Assembly (NCBI RefSeq): GCF_039993895.1
Contig: NZ_CP121194.1
Location: 496,001 to 560,000, forward strand
DNA length: 64,000 nt
Source: Edaphobacter paludis
GTDB lineage: Bacteria > Acidobacteriota > Terriglobia > Terriglobales > Acidobacteriaceae
Direction: 5' to 3'
Each line of letters begins with the position of its first letter. The first letter of the stretch is position 1. Both the position numbers and the translations under genes were made by a program. Positions 52,044 to 59,970 of this stretch are shown one piece after another. Under the pieces are notes generated by a model, which did not search any database, was not told the DNA's origin, and saw only the letters and a program-made list of their open reading frames with translations.

Positions 52044-52928
52044 ATGTTGAAAAGCGGAAAGTTGTGGACGAGAGCGGGCCGATTTCTGGTTCTGATGGTG
52101 GTCACCGCTGCCGTGATCGCCAAGGCGCAGGACCCGGCGTGGACGACGCCGTTTCCGTCATACCGCATCGCGGGCAACCTGTACTACGTCGGCAGCAAGG
52201 ACCTGGCGTCGTACCTGATAGTGACGCCGCAGGGAGACATCCTCATCAACAGCAGCCTGCAAAGTTCGCCCGCGCTGATCAAGAAGAGCGTTGAAAAGCT
52301 TGGGTTCAAGTTCAGCGATGTGAAGATCCTGCTGATCAGCCATGCCCACTGGGATCATGATGCGGGCAGCGCCGAGGTCATGAAGCTCACCGGCGCGAAG
52401 TACATGGTGATGGATGCGGACGTTCCCGTGGTTGAGTCCGGTGGAAGGAAAGACTTCCACTATGGACGGTCGCCGGAGGATCTTTACCCGCCCGCCAAGG
52501 TAGACCGCGTGCTGCACGATGGCAGCGAAGTTCGGCTGGGAGGGACCGTGCTGGTGGCGCATCTGACGCCCGGCCACACCAAGGGCTGCACGACCTGGAC
52601 GATGAAGGTTACGGAGGGCGGGAAGACATACAACGTTGTCATCGTGGGCAGTCCGAATTTGAATCCGGGCTACAACCTGGTGAATGACCCGGCCTATCCA
52701 CAAATTGCACAGGACTATGAGAAGACGTTTCAAGTGCTGAAGTCCTTGCCCTGCGATATCTTTCTGGGGGCGCATGGCAGCTACTACGGGATGCTGGCGA
52801 AGTATGCCCTGCTGAAGCAGAGGGGGCCGAAGGTATTTGTCGATCCGCAGGGGTACAAGACCTATGTGGCCGATAGGGAGAGGGCTTTTCGGGCCGAGTT
52901 GGCGAAGCAGTTGAAGGGCGGCAGGTAA
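52044..52928 (+). CDS. Subclass B3 metallo-beta-lactamase-like protein
   Basis: 294 residues with a signal peptide (ends about AKA before QDP). All six B3-type zinc ligands are present: His100, His102, Asp104 and His105 in [10 protein letters not shown], His178 in PGHTKG and His244 in GAHGSYYG. B3 enzymes hydrolyse penicillins, cephalosporins and carbapenems, but many environmental relatives are untested or inactive. It would act in the periplasm. ATG 52044 is preceded by GGGGAG; a TTG lies directly before it. No regulator is adjacent. Confidence 0.85.
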   Translation: MLKSGKLWTRAGRFLVLMVVTAAVIAKAQDPAWTTPFPSYRIAGNLYYVGSKDLASYLIVTPQGDILINSSLQSSPALIKKSVEKLGFKFSDVKILLISHAHWDHDAGSAEVMKLTGAKYMVMDADVPVVESGGRKDFHYGRSPEDLYPPAKVDRVLHDGSEVRLGGTVLVAHLTPGHTKGCTTWTMKVTEGGKTYNVVIVGSPNLNPGYNLVNDPAYPQIAQDYEKTFQVLKSLPCDIFLGAHGSYYGMLAKYALLKQRGPKVFVDPQGYKTYVADRERAFRAELAKQLKGGR

Positions 52929-52981
52929 AAATACCGGAGCAGTTCCGACACAAAACGCCGCCGGTAGGAGTCCTACAACCA

Positions 52982-54319
52982 ATGCGCCTTCGAACGATCC
53001 TGCTTCTGCTTGCTGCCCTGGCCGCTCTCGTCTCAGCGCCCCAGTGGGTAAAGAGCACAAGCCCAACCGAAGCGCGTGCACTATACGCAGCGGCGCATGA
53101 TCGAACCGCCTATACGCTGCCGCCTGCGAAGTTGAGACAGGCTGAGGGCCTCTTCCGCACGCGGACGATACTCTACTTCGCCGGCAGTGCATGGAGCATT
53201 CTGCAACTCATCCTTCTGCTCGCGGCAGGGGTTCCGCAGCGGCTGCGCGATGGGGTAGTAAGGGCTACGAGCAATCGCCTCGCGCAGTGCTTCCTGTTTA
53301 CGCTGATGCTTTTTGGGGCCATCGCAGCGCTGGATGCTCCGTTGTATATCTATGGGCATCATCTTGGACTGGCCTATGGGCTCTCCGTGCAGCATTGGCC
53401 GAACTGGCTTTGGGACCAACTCAAGAGTTTTCTGCTGGTGTGGATCGTGGGCGGCATGTTGGTAATGGTGCTGTTCTGGGTGATTCGGCGTTCGCCAAGG
53501 CGATGGTGGGTATGGTTCTGGGTTCCGGCAATGGTGGCAGTCCTGTTCGGAGTGTTTCTCGCGCCCGTGCTGGTCGATCCGCTCTTCAATAAGTTCGAAC
53601 CGTTGCAGCAATCGAACCCCGCTCTGGTCGAGCAACTGGAGAAGGTCGTCGCCCGTAGCGGCATTAGCCTGCCGCCGGATCGGATGTTCTACATGCGCGC
53701 CAGCAGCAAGGTCACGGACCTGAACGCCTATGTAACCGGCTTTGGGCCGTCAAAGCGGCTTGTCCTCTGGGACACGACGATTGCGCAGGCAACGCCGGAT
53801 GAACTGTCCTCTGTGTTTGGCCACGAGCTGGGCCACTATGCGCTGCATCATATCGCGCTTGGGCTGGTGTTTACCGGATTGCTGTTGTTGGTGGCCTTCT
53901 TCCTCGGCCAGAAGATGACCGAGTGGCTGCTGCGCCGTTATGGTCTGCGCTGGCGTATCCATTCACAAAACGATTGGGCTTTCCTTGCCATCCTGCTGCT
54001 GGCGTTGAATACCTTGTCGTTCTTCTCCGCGCCAGTCGAAAACGCCTTCAGCCGGGCTATTGAGCACGCTGCGGACGTCTATGGGCAGGAGGTAATTCAC
54101 GGCATCGTCGCCGATCCGCAGGCGGTGACGCAACATGCCTTTCAGCGGTTGGGGGAGGCTTCGCTCGAAGATCCCACAGCGCACCCCTTTGTCGAATTCT
54201 GGACCTACAGCCATCCTTCGATTGAGAGCCGTGCAGCCTTCGCCGCCGCATACAATCCGTGGTCAACTGGCGAGCATGCAAAATATTTTTCAAATTCTGA
54301 TGCGGTTTATCTCAAGTAA
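52982..54319 (+). CDS. M48-family membrane metallopeptidase (Ste24-like)
   Basis: A 445-residue zinc peptidase of the Ste24/CAAX-protease type. It has about six membrane helices, the zinc motif HELGH at 281-285 and the third ligand Glu361 in EHAADVYG. The catalytic domain ends with SHPSIESRAAF, which is also conserved. The family degrades or processes membrane and lipidated proteins. The ATG starts a probable signal/first helix. It follows the B3-like gene by 53 bases and may be co-transcribed. Confidence 0.9.
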   Translation: MRLRTILLLLAALAALVSAPQWVKSTSPTEARALYAAAHDRTAYTLPPAKLRQAEGLFRTRTILYFAGSAWSILQLILLLAAGVPQRLRDGVVRATSNRLAQCFLFTLMLFGAIAALDAPLYIYGHHLGLAYGLSVQHWPNWLWDQLKSFLLVWIVGGMLVMVLFWVIRRSPRRWWVWFWVPAMVAVLFGVFLAPVLVDPLFNKFEPLQQSNPALVEQLEKVVARSGISLPPDRMFYMRASSKVTDLNAYVTGFGPSKRLVLWDTTIAQATPDELSSVFGHELGHYALHHIALGLVFTGLLLLVAFFLGQKMTEWLLRRYGLRWRIHSQNDWAFLAILLLALNTLSFFSAPVENAFSRAIEHAADVYGQEVIHGIVADPQAVTQHAFQRLGEASLEDPTAHPFVEFWTYSHPSIESRAAFAAAYNPWSTGEHAKYFSNSDAVYLK

Positions 54320-54343
54320 AATAATCCCGAACCTAATCTACCC

Positions 54344-54688
54344 ATGACCACCGACTGCCTGTTCTGCAAAATCGTTGAAGGTAAGATTCCGGCGAGCCGC
54401 GTGTACGAGGACGAGCTCTGCATCGGGTTTCCCGACATCAATCCTCAAGCCCCGACCCATTTGCTCATCGTTCCCAAACAGCACATTGCCTCGCAGGCGA
54501 AGGCCGCCGCCGAACATACACCGCTGCTCGGCCATCTGCTCGCCACCGCGGCCAGCATCGCGCGCAGTCGCAATCTCGACAAGGGGTATCGCGTCGTCGT
54601 CAATACCGGTGAGGACGGCGGACAGACGGTGAACCATCTTCACCTTCATCTGCTTGGTGGACGGCACATGAACTGGCCACCGGGCTAG
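54344..54688 (+). CDS. HIT-family nucleotide hydrolase
   Basis: 114 residues of the HIT family (Hint/HinT-like): CLFCKI zinc-type Cys pair (Cys5, Cys8), IVPKQHI and the catalytic triad motif HLHLHLL (His98, His100, His102). It hydrolyses adenosine nucleotide phosphoramidates and similar compounds. It follows the M48 gene by 24 bases. Cytoplasmic. Confidence 0.93.
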   Translation: MTTDCLFCKIVEGKIPASRVYEDELCIGFPDINPQAPTHLLIVPKQHIASQAKAAAEHTPLLGHLLATAASIARSRNLDKGYRVVVNTGEDGGQTVNHLHLHLLGGRHMNWPPG

Positions 54689-54837
54689 ATCAAGGCAAAG
54701 ACAAAATACAGGGTGTCTCTCCGCTTTCCCAGTGGACTCGCCAAGCGAGATGACGTGCTTGCAGTGTTGGATGAGACGGCGCTGCAATTTAGTTGAATGC
54801 TTCAACTATTTAAAGCTCAACTGTTCCTGTTGCAATT

Positions 54838-54873
54838 GAAAAAGCCCTGCGAGAGATTTCGCAGGGCTTTTTC
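54838..54873. terminator. Bidirectional terminator before the Arg/Gly-rich gene
   Basis: AAAGCCCTGCGA and TCGCAGGGCTTT (54841-54852, 54859-54870) form a 12-bp perfect stem with A and T runs on both sides. It ends the minus-strand Arg/Gly-rich gene and, with the 150 bases before it, probably also the HIT transcript. Confidence 0.9.
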
Positions 54874-54890
54874 ATATTTCTTTGGAGTAA

Positions 54891-55991
54891 TTATTGGTTG
54901 AAGTTTGGTTCATCCTCTTCCACCAGGCCATAGCGGCGCAGCAGATTGGGCAGATTCTGCGAGAATGCCGCACGTGGCATTACGGTATCGCAGCCTGCCT
55001 CGACGGCCTTTGCCTTCAGGTCCCCTTGTAAATGAGAGAGGAAGCCGACAATCGACGTGCTCCGCTTAAGCTTGGTCTTCAACTTCGGGATCAAGGTCAG
55101 CGGCTTGGCGTTGGCGTTATTGAGATCGAAGACGATCAGGCCGGGACGATCCTCTTCTTCGAGGCCGGTCAACTTCGCAATCGACTCTTTGTCGTTTTTA
55201 ATGAATGCGATCTTTACACCGAGCTTGCGCGCGGTTTCCTGAATCTTCGCGATGAAAAAGAGGTCTTCGATAAAGAAGAAGATCTTGGTCGGGGCATCCT
55301 CTGGAATGGGGATGGTACGGCCCTGCGAGTAGTCGATGGGCTGCGAATCGCTCTGATAGCCGCGTCCGCCGCCGCCGCGGCCCTGGAAGTTACCGTGGCT
55401 TTCGATGGTTGAGGGCGGCGTGTCGGCGAAGTTGCCGTTGACTGCGCGATAACTGTGATCCATGGGGCCGACGAAGCTACGTGGCCCGCGTTGCTGCTGC
55501 TGTCTGCCTCCGCCTCCGCCACTCTTACGCTTGAAGCCGTTGTTTCCGGGTTGATGGCTATTGCTATCGCGGAAGCCGCCCCCGTTGCTGCCACTGGCGA
55601 TGTTGCCGGGGCTTTCCGGCGAGCGCTGACGGTCGCGGTCACGAAACTTCTTCTTCCAGCGTTTGCCGGTGGCTGACCCGCCGGTGGCGTTCTGCTGACC
55701 GGTATTTGCCTGGAAGCTCGGGGAACTCTGCGGTTGTGACGGCTGCGCACTTGCGGCCTGGATGAAGCCGACAGGCTGGCCAGGGATCTGTTCAGCGCCC
55801 GGCTGCGCGGCCTGCGGAGCTTCGGGCCCTTTGCCCTTGCGCTTGCGCCGGCGACGGCGACTGCTTTTGGACTGTCCCATGCCATGGGGGACATTTGCCC
55901 CTGAAAACTGGTCGTCGCCGTCCTGTTGGGCGGCTGACATTGGCGAACCCTGGGGCGACTGCACCTCGGGTACATTCTGCTCTGAAGTCAT
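54891..55991 (-). CDS. Disordered RGG-type protein with degenerate receiver domain
   Basis: 366 residues in two parts. Residues 1-230 are low complexity: a cluster RRRRRKRKGKG (45-55), Gln/Ser/Pro runs, and Gly/Arg repeats (GGGGGR, GRGGGGRGYQ) like RNA-binding RGG tracts. Residues about 236-356 look like a response-regulator receiver: acidic pair Glu242/Asp243, possible phosphoacceptor Asp289 in LIVFDLNNAN, Ser319, but Arg340 where the invariant Lys should be. It is therefore probably a pseudo-receiver. AGGAAG lies before the chosen ATG; the frame is open 10 codons further. Function unknown, possibly RNA-linked. Confidence 0.72.
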   Translation of the reverse strand: MTSEQNVPEVQSPQGSPMSAAQQDGDDQFSGANVPHGMGQSKSSRRRRRKRKGKGPEAPQAAQPGAEQIPGQPVGFIQAASAQPSQPQSSPSFQANTGQQNATGGSATGKRWKKKFRDRDRQRSPESPGNIASGSNGGGFRDSNSHQPGNNGFKRKSGGGGGRQQQQRGPRSFVGPMDHSYRAVNGNFADTPPSTIESHGNFQGRGGGGRGYQSDSQPIDYSQGRTIPIPEDAPTKIFFFIEDLFFIAKIQETARKLGVKIAFIKNDKESIAKLTGLEEEDRPGLIVFDLNNANAKPLTLIPKLKTKLKRSTSIVGFLSHLQGDLKAKAVEAGCDTVMPRAAFSQNLPNLLRRYGLVEEDEPNFNQ

Positions 55992-56450
55992 GCTTCCACT
56001 TCCTATTGCACTAGATCGCAATTAGCGGTTTACTCTCACGCCACGGGCCTCGTCACCCTCGCGAAGATTTCGCGGAGCCAACCAAACCGGGATTGCAGCG
56101 TCGGAGGAAACGGTCTCAAATTACACTCGAACGGACGTCTTGGTATTGCTATCTGCTGCGACCAGCGATCAAATCACCAGATCTAATGCAGCCCGGAACG
56201 CCTTACCTTGGCGAACCCTCAGCCTCTACCTGTTTACGACAGAGTCCCACAAATCCACTGTGTCCGGGCTGCTGGGCCCCCAATTTCTGCATCATCACAT
56301 TCAATTGGCGGTTACACAATGATCGGCACCCACAGCCGGTTCACGAGGCAAGACTTAGAGTACGCGCAATAGCCATGATTGGCAAGAACTCTCTTCATAT
56401 AGACGAAGCTCTTAGTTAAAGGGTTCCCCACCAACAGCGACAACAAGCAA

Positions 56451-56487
56451 GTAAAAGCCGCTCAATAATTTATTGAGCGGCTTTTAC
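56451..56487. terminator. Orphan bidirectional terminator
   Basis: A 17-bp perfect stem (56451-56467 with 56471-56487) around ATT, with TTTT at both ends. No protein gene ends within 450 bases on either strand in the direction it could serve, so it may terminate an unannotated RNA. Confidence 0.8.
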
Positions 56488-56780
56488 ATAACTGATGGCC
56501 AGTCACTGGCCTCCTGAAAGACTTCCACTCATGGAAGTGAGCCTCTCGGTCGATGGCCAAACCCTCATTCGGGGAGTAGCTTCTTTCGATCCGGGGCATT
56601 ACAACCGCGCTTCAACTTCGACTCGGAGGAGTAATACTGATACAGATAGCAATCAGGCGGCCAAACTGACAAGTGAGAATTCAGAGGACTTAGGGTTCGC
56701 CTTCGGGGTTAAATATCAGAAAACAGAAGTTTCATTCAGGTTGGCTACGGTTTTTAGAATATTTTGAAAGAATTTGGAGT

Positions 56781-56809
56781 TTGACCGGCTACCAAGGCAG
56801 CCCTATAAT
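56781..56809 (+). promoter_or_regulatory. Near-consensus sigma70 promoter upstream of ompH-like gene
   Basis: TTGACC at 56781-56786 and TATAAT at 56804-56809 with an exact 17-base spacer: five of six and six of six consensus bases. Transcription should start near 56816, leaving a leader of about 190 bases before the OmpH-like ATG at 57003. Confidence 0.8.
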
Positions 56810-57002
56810 CCAAGATGTTCCGCCAACCCTCTCGCTTGCCGACGGTTTGCTTGTTATGCTTACCGCGGTGTTCGAGGCAAAAGATGGTTACGCTCTTCGA
56901 GCGTTGCCATTAAGTGGATGCAGGAATGGCTCGGAAGGTCGCGATTGTGCGCCTACGGCCGGATGATTTTGGAATGATCCCCGAAGGAGTATCACACACC
57001 GC

Positions 57003-57668
57003 ATGAATCGTACCCTTACTCTAGTCTCCGCCCTTGGCGCGGGATTGATGACCGTTGCCGGTATGGCCCAGGCACCGCAGCCCACCACCCAAACCGCCCC
57101 TGCCGCAGCTGTGGCGCCACAAGCTGTACCTGCGAAGATTGCTCTGATTGAATATGAGCAGGTTGCCGCCGCCACCAATGAAGGTCAGCATGCCATTCAG
57201 GGAATCCAGACCAAATTTGCGCCGAAGAAGGCACAGATCGACTCTGAGTCGACTGAAGTGGATTCGCTGAAGAAGCAGCTGCAGAGCGCGCCTTCCACTC
57301 TCTCGGATGAAGAGCGTGCCAGTCGTCTCCGGACCATCGACACCAAGGAAAAGCAGCTCCAGCGCGATGCCGAAGATGCGCAGACCGCCTATAACGCTGA
57401 TCTGCAGGAAGCACTGGGCAAAGTAGCCCAGAAGCTTGGTCCTACCGTGGTCAAGTATGTTCAGGAGAACGGCTACACTCTGCTTTTGGACCTGAGCCAG
57501 CAGCAGGGAGGCGTTTCAGTCATGTGGGCTCAGCCGGGAACGGACATCTCCCAGGCCATCATTACCGCCTACAACGCCTCTTCCGGTGTCGCTGCTCCTA
57601 CGCCTTCTGCCCCGACCCCGTCGCATCCGCGTTCGACCACCTCACACTCTTCAACAACGAAGAAGTAA
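57003..57668 (+). CDS. OmpH/Skp-like periplasmic chaperone
   Basis: 221 residues: signal peptide (MNRTLTLVSALGAGLMTVAG, cut near AQA), a Pro/Ala/Thr-rich segment, then an OmpH-type core with IALIEYEQVAAATNEGQ and a long coiled-coil helix (about 65-145, LKKQLQSAPSTLSDEER and KEKQLQRDAEDAQ) and a Ser/Thr/Pro/His C-tail. Skp binds unfolded outer-membrane proteins. The usual neighbours bamA and lpxD are absent. A strong promoter lies about 190 bases upstream, giving a long leader, and AAGGAG precedes the ATG. Confidence 0.85.
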   Translation: MNRTLTLVSALGAGLMTVAGMAQAPQPTTQTAPAAAVAPQAVPAKIALIEYEQVAAATNEGQHAIQGIQTKFAPKKAQIDSESTEVDSLKKQLQSAPSTLSDEERASRLRTIDTKEKQLQRDAEDAQTAYNADLQEALGKVAQKLGPTVVKYVQENGYTLLLDLSQQQGGVSVMWAQPGTDISQAIITAYNASSGVAAPTPSAPTPSHPRSTTSHSSTTKK

Positions 57669-58033
57669 GCAGCAATTTTTCGTCTAAAAACGGAGCCCTC
57701 CCAGGAGGGCTCCGTTTTAGTTTGTCTGTGGAAAATTCTGTGGATTTTTGGTGCACCCTATGATTTCGACACAAATTGTTAGCGGGATAGTCTGTCCAGA
57801 CTCGGAGAAGTGGTTGCTATAACTCATCAGGAAACAATTACCTACAGAAAAGAATGCAGATATTTGCAACTATTTCATTTGTATTTTGTCAAGTATAGCG
57901 ATTTCAAGGGTTTCCACAGATCGACGTTACTGATGGGTTACAGATCCCGCTTCAGGCCTTCACTCGTAACGTCAGATGGATCATCTGTTTTGCGGTGTGC
58001 GGCCCCTATAAAAGGTGGAACATCTGGTTACTT
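57669..58033. other. Low-GC spacer between ompH-like gene and lepA
   Basis: After the ompH terminator, about 310 bases without a gene and with visibly lower GC than the surroundings. It holds DnaA-box-like sites: TGTGGAAAA (57727-57735) and TGTGGATTT (57739-57747) and, on the other strand, GTTTCCACA (57910-57918). An 8-bp inverted repeat GACGTTAC/GTAACGTC (57923-57930, 57966-57973) and CAGATG/CATCTG follow. Its role is unknown. Confidence 0.5.
57688..57719 (+). terminator. Terminator after ompH-like gene
   Basis: A 15-bp perfect stem (57688-57702 with 57705-57719) around CA, with a T run in the right arm. It lies 20 bases beyond the stop. Confidence 0.88.
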
Positions 58034-59836
58034 CTAATCTTCTCCGACCTTCAGCACGGCGAGGAAAGCCTCCTGGGGAATGTCCACTTTGCCGATCCGT
58101 TTCATCCTCTTCTTGCCCTCTTTCTGCTTTTCGAGGAGCTTGCGTTTCCGGCTGATGTCGCCTCCGTAGCATTTGGCGATGACATTTTTGCGAATGGCGG
58201 TGACGGTCTCACGGGCGATGACCTTGCTGCCGATGGCTGCCTGAATGGCGACCTCAAACATCTGGCGAGGAATGAGTTCGCGCATCTTGGAGACGAGCGC
58301 ACGGCCCCGCTGCTGTGCGAAGTCCTTGTGGATGATGATGGAGAGCGCGTCGACGGGGTCCCCGCCGATGAGGATATCCATCTTGACCATGGGGGAGACC
58401 CAGGAGCCAGCGAGGACATAGTCGAGGGAGGCGTAGCCGCGGGAGACGGTCTTGAGGCGGTCGTAGAAGTCCAAAACAATTTCGTTCAGCGGTAGCTCGT
58501 AGGTGATCATGACGCGGGTGTCGGAGACGTACTCCATATTCTGCTGACGGCCACGCTTATCTTCGACAAGCTTCAGAATGCCGCCGACGTATTCTTCGTT
58601 GGTCAGGATCTTGGCGATGATGACTGGCTCTTCGATCTGCTCGATGTTGGAGGGATCCGGCCACCGTGAGGGATTGTCGACTTCGATGACACTGCCGTCG
58701 GTGAGCGTGATCTTGTAGCGGACGCCGGGGGCGGTGGTGATGAGGTCGAGGTTGTACTCGCGCTCCAGCCGCTCTTGAATGATTTCGAGATGGAGCAGGC
58801 CGAGAAAACCGCAGCGGAAGCCGAAGCCGAGGGCAACGGAGGACTCGGGCTCGAAGGAGAACGAAGCGTCGTTGAGGCGAAGCTTTTCGAGAGCATCGCG
58901 CAGCATGGCATGCTCGTGCGAGTCGACGGTGTAGAGACCGGCGAAGACCATGCTCTTGATGTCTTCGAAGCCGGGCAGCGCTTCGGCGCAGGGATTCTCG
59001 ACCGAGGTGATGGTGTCACCAACCTTCGTGTCGGCCACGTTCTTGATCGTCGCTACAAAGAAGCCGACTTCACCCGCGGTAAGTTCCGCGATCTCGATGG
59101 GCTTCGGGGTCATGACGCCCATGCTTTCGACATCGAAGGTCTTGCCGTTGGACATTACCTTGATCTTCATGCCTTTGCGCAACTTGCCGTTGATGATGCG
59201 GGCAAGGACGATGACGCCTCTGTAGGGATCGAACCAGCTGTCGAAGATAAGCGCCTGCAGCGGAGCCTCAGGATTGCCCTGCGGCGGGGGCAGAAGCGTC
59301 ACGACAGCCTCGAGGATGCTGGCGACGTTGAGGCCGGTCTTCGCGGAGACAGCGATCGCGTCGTCGGCGGGCAGGCCGACCGATTTCTCGATCATCTCTT
59401 TGGTGCGCTCGATATCGGCGCTGGGAAGATCGATCTTGTTGATGATGGGAATGATCTCAAGGCCGTTCGAGATGGCGAGATATGCATTGGCGAGCGTCTG
59501 CGCCTCGACGCCCTGTGAGGCGTCGACGACGAGAAGCGCTCCTTCGCACGATGCCAGCGAGCGAGAGACCTCGTAGCTGAAGTCGACGTGGCCGGGCGTG
59601 TCGATGAGGTTGAGCTGATAGGTCTCGCCATCATGGGCCTCATACATCATGCGGACGGTGTGGGCTTTGATGGTGATGCCGCGCTCGCGCTCGAGGTCCA
59701 TGGTGTCCAGCACCTGCATCTGCATCTCGCGTGCGGTCAGCGAGCCGGTCAGCTCGAGCAGCCGGTCGGAGAGGGTGGACTTGCCGTGGTCGATATGCGC
59801 GATGATCGCGAAGTTGCGGATGTGACTTGGATCCAT
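58034..59836 (-). CDS. lepA: Elongation factor 4 (LepA)
   Basis: LepA is a ribosome-dependent GTPase that affects initiation and back-translocation. The 600-residue protein has the P-loop [36 protein letters not shown], and the LepA-specific C-terminal domain with YASLDY and the basic end [16 protein letters not shown]. The start [12 protein letters not shown] matches the family; a TTG at 59857 would add seven residues. The ribosome-binding site is weak. Monocistronic, divergent from the lytic transglycosylase gene. Confidence 0.96.
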   Translation of the reverse strand: MDPSHIRNFAIIAHIDHGKSTLSDRLLELTGSLTAREMQMQVLDTMDLERERGITIKAHTVRMMYEAHDGETYQLNLIDTPGHVDFSYEVSRSLASCEGALLVVDASQGVEAQTLANAYLAISNGLEIIPIINKIDLPSADIERTKEMIEKSVGLPADDAIAVSAKTGLNVASILEAVVTLLPPPQGNPEAPLQALIFDSWFDPYRGVIVLARIINGKLRKGMKIKVMSNGKTFDVESMGVMTPKPIEIAELTAGEVGFFVATIKNVADTKVGDTITSVENPCAEALPGFEDIKSMVFAGLYTVDSHEHAMLRDALEKLRLNDASFSFEPESSVALGFGFRCGFLGLLHLEIIQERLEREYNLDLITTAPGVRYKITLTDGSVIEVDNPSRWPDPSNIEQIEEPVIIAKILTNEEYVGGILKLVEDKRGRQQNMEYVSDTRVMITYELPLNEIVLDFYDRLKTVSRGYASLDYVLAGSWVSPMVKMDILIGGDPVDALSIIIHKDFAQQRGRALVSKMRELIPRQMFEVAIQAAIGSKVIARETVTAIRKNVIAKCYGGDISRKRKLLEKQKEGKKRMKRIGKVDIPQEAFLAVLKVGED

Positions 59837-59970
59837 ACGGGGTGCGAACTGCCTCAACCTTCGATGCTATCACTGCGGCAGCGTGTCGTGAGGGCGAGGT
59901 GTCGAGAGTGGAGCATGTGAGGGAATGTGCCGGTTTGAGCGCGCAATCCGTCTTACAATGAGCAGGGAAG

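Larger units (their letters stand above)
55992..57002. other. 1-kb gene-free region
   Basis: About 1 kb without a credible protein gene; the small open frames lack ribosome-binding sites and family resemblance. It contains the orphan terminator at 56451-56487, two further short hairpins (GGCCAGT/ACTGGCC at about 56499-56513 and ACTTCCA/TGGAAGT at about 56521-56538), and the near-consensus promoter at 56781-56809. I see no tRNA, 5S, tmRNA, RNase P or SRP RNA. It may hold a small RNA or decayed sequence. Confidence 0.5.

Noticed and set aside
56093..56419. 108-codon frame in the gene-free region
   Set aside because: No ribosome-binding site, no domain, Cys/Pro/Arg-rich chance composition; better explained as non-coding.
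57721..58033. Chromosomal origin oriC
   Set aside because: Only a few imperfect DnaA-like boxes and no dnaA, dnaN, rpmH or gidA nearby; kept only as a low-interest cluster.
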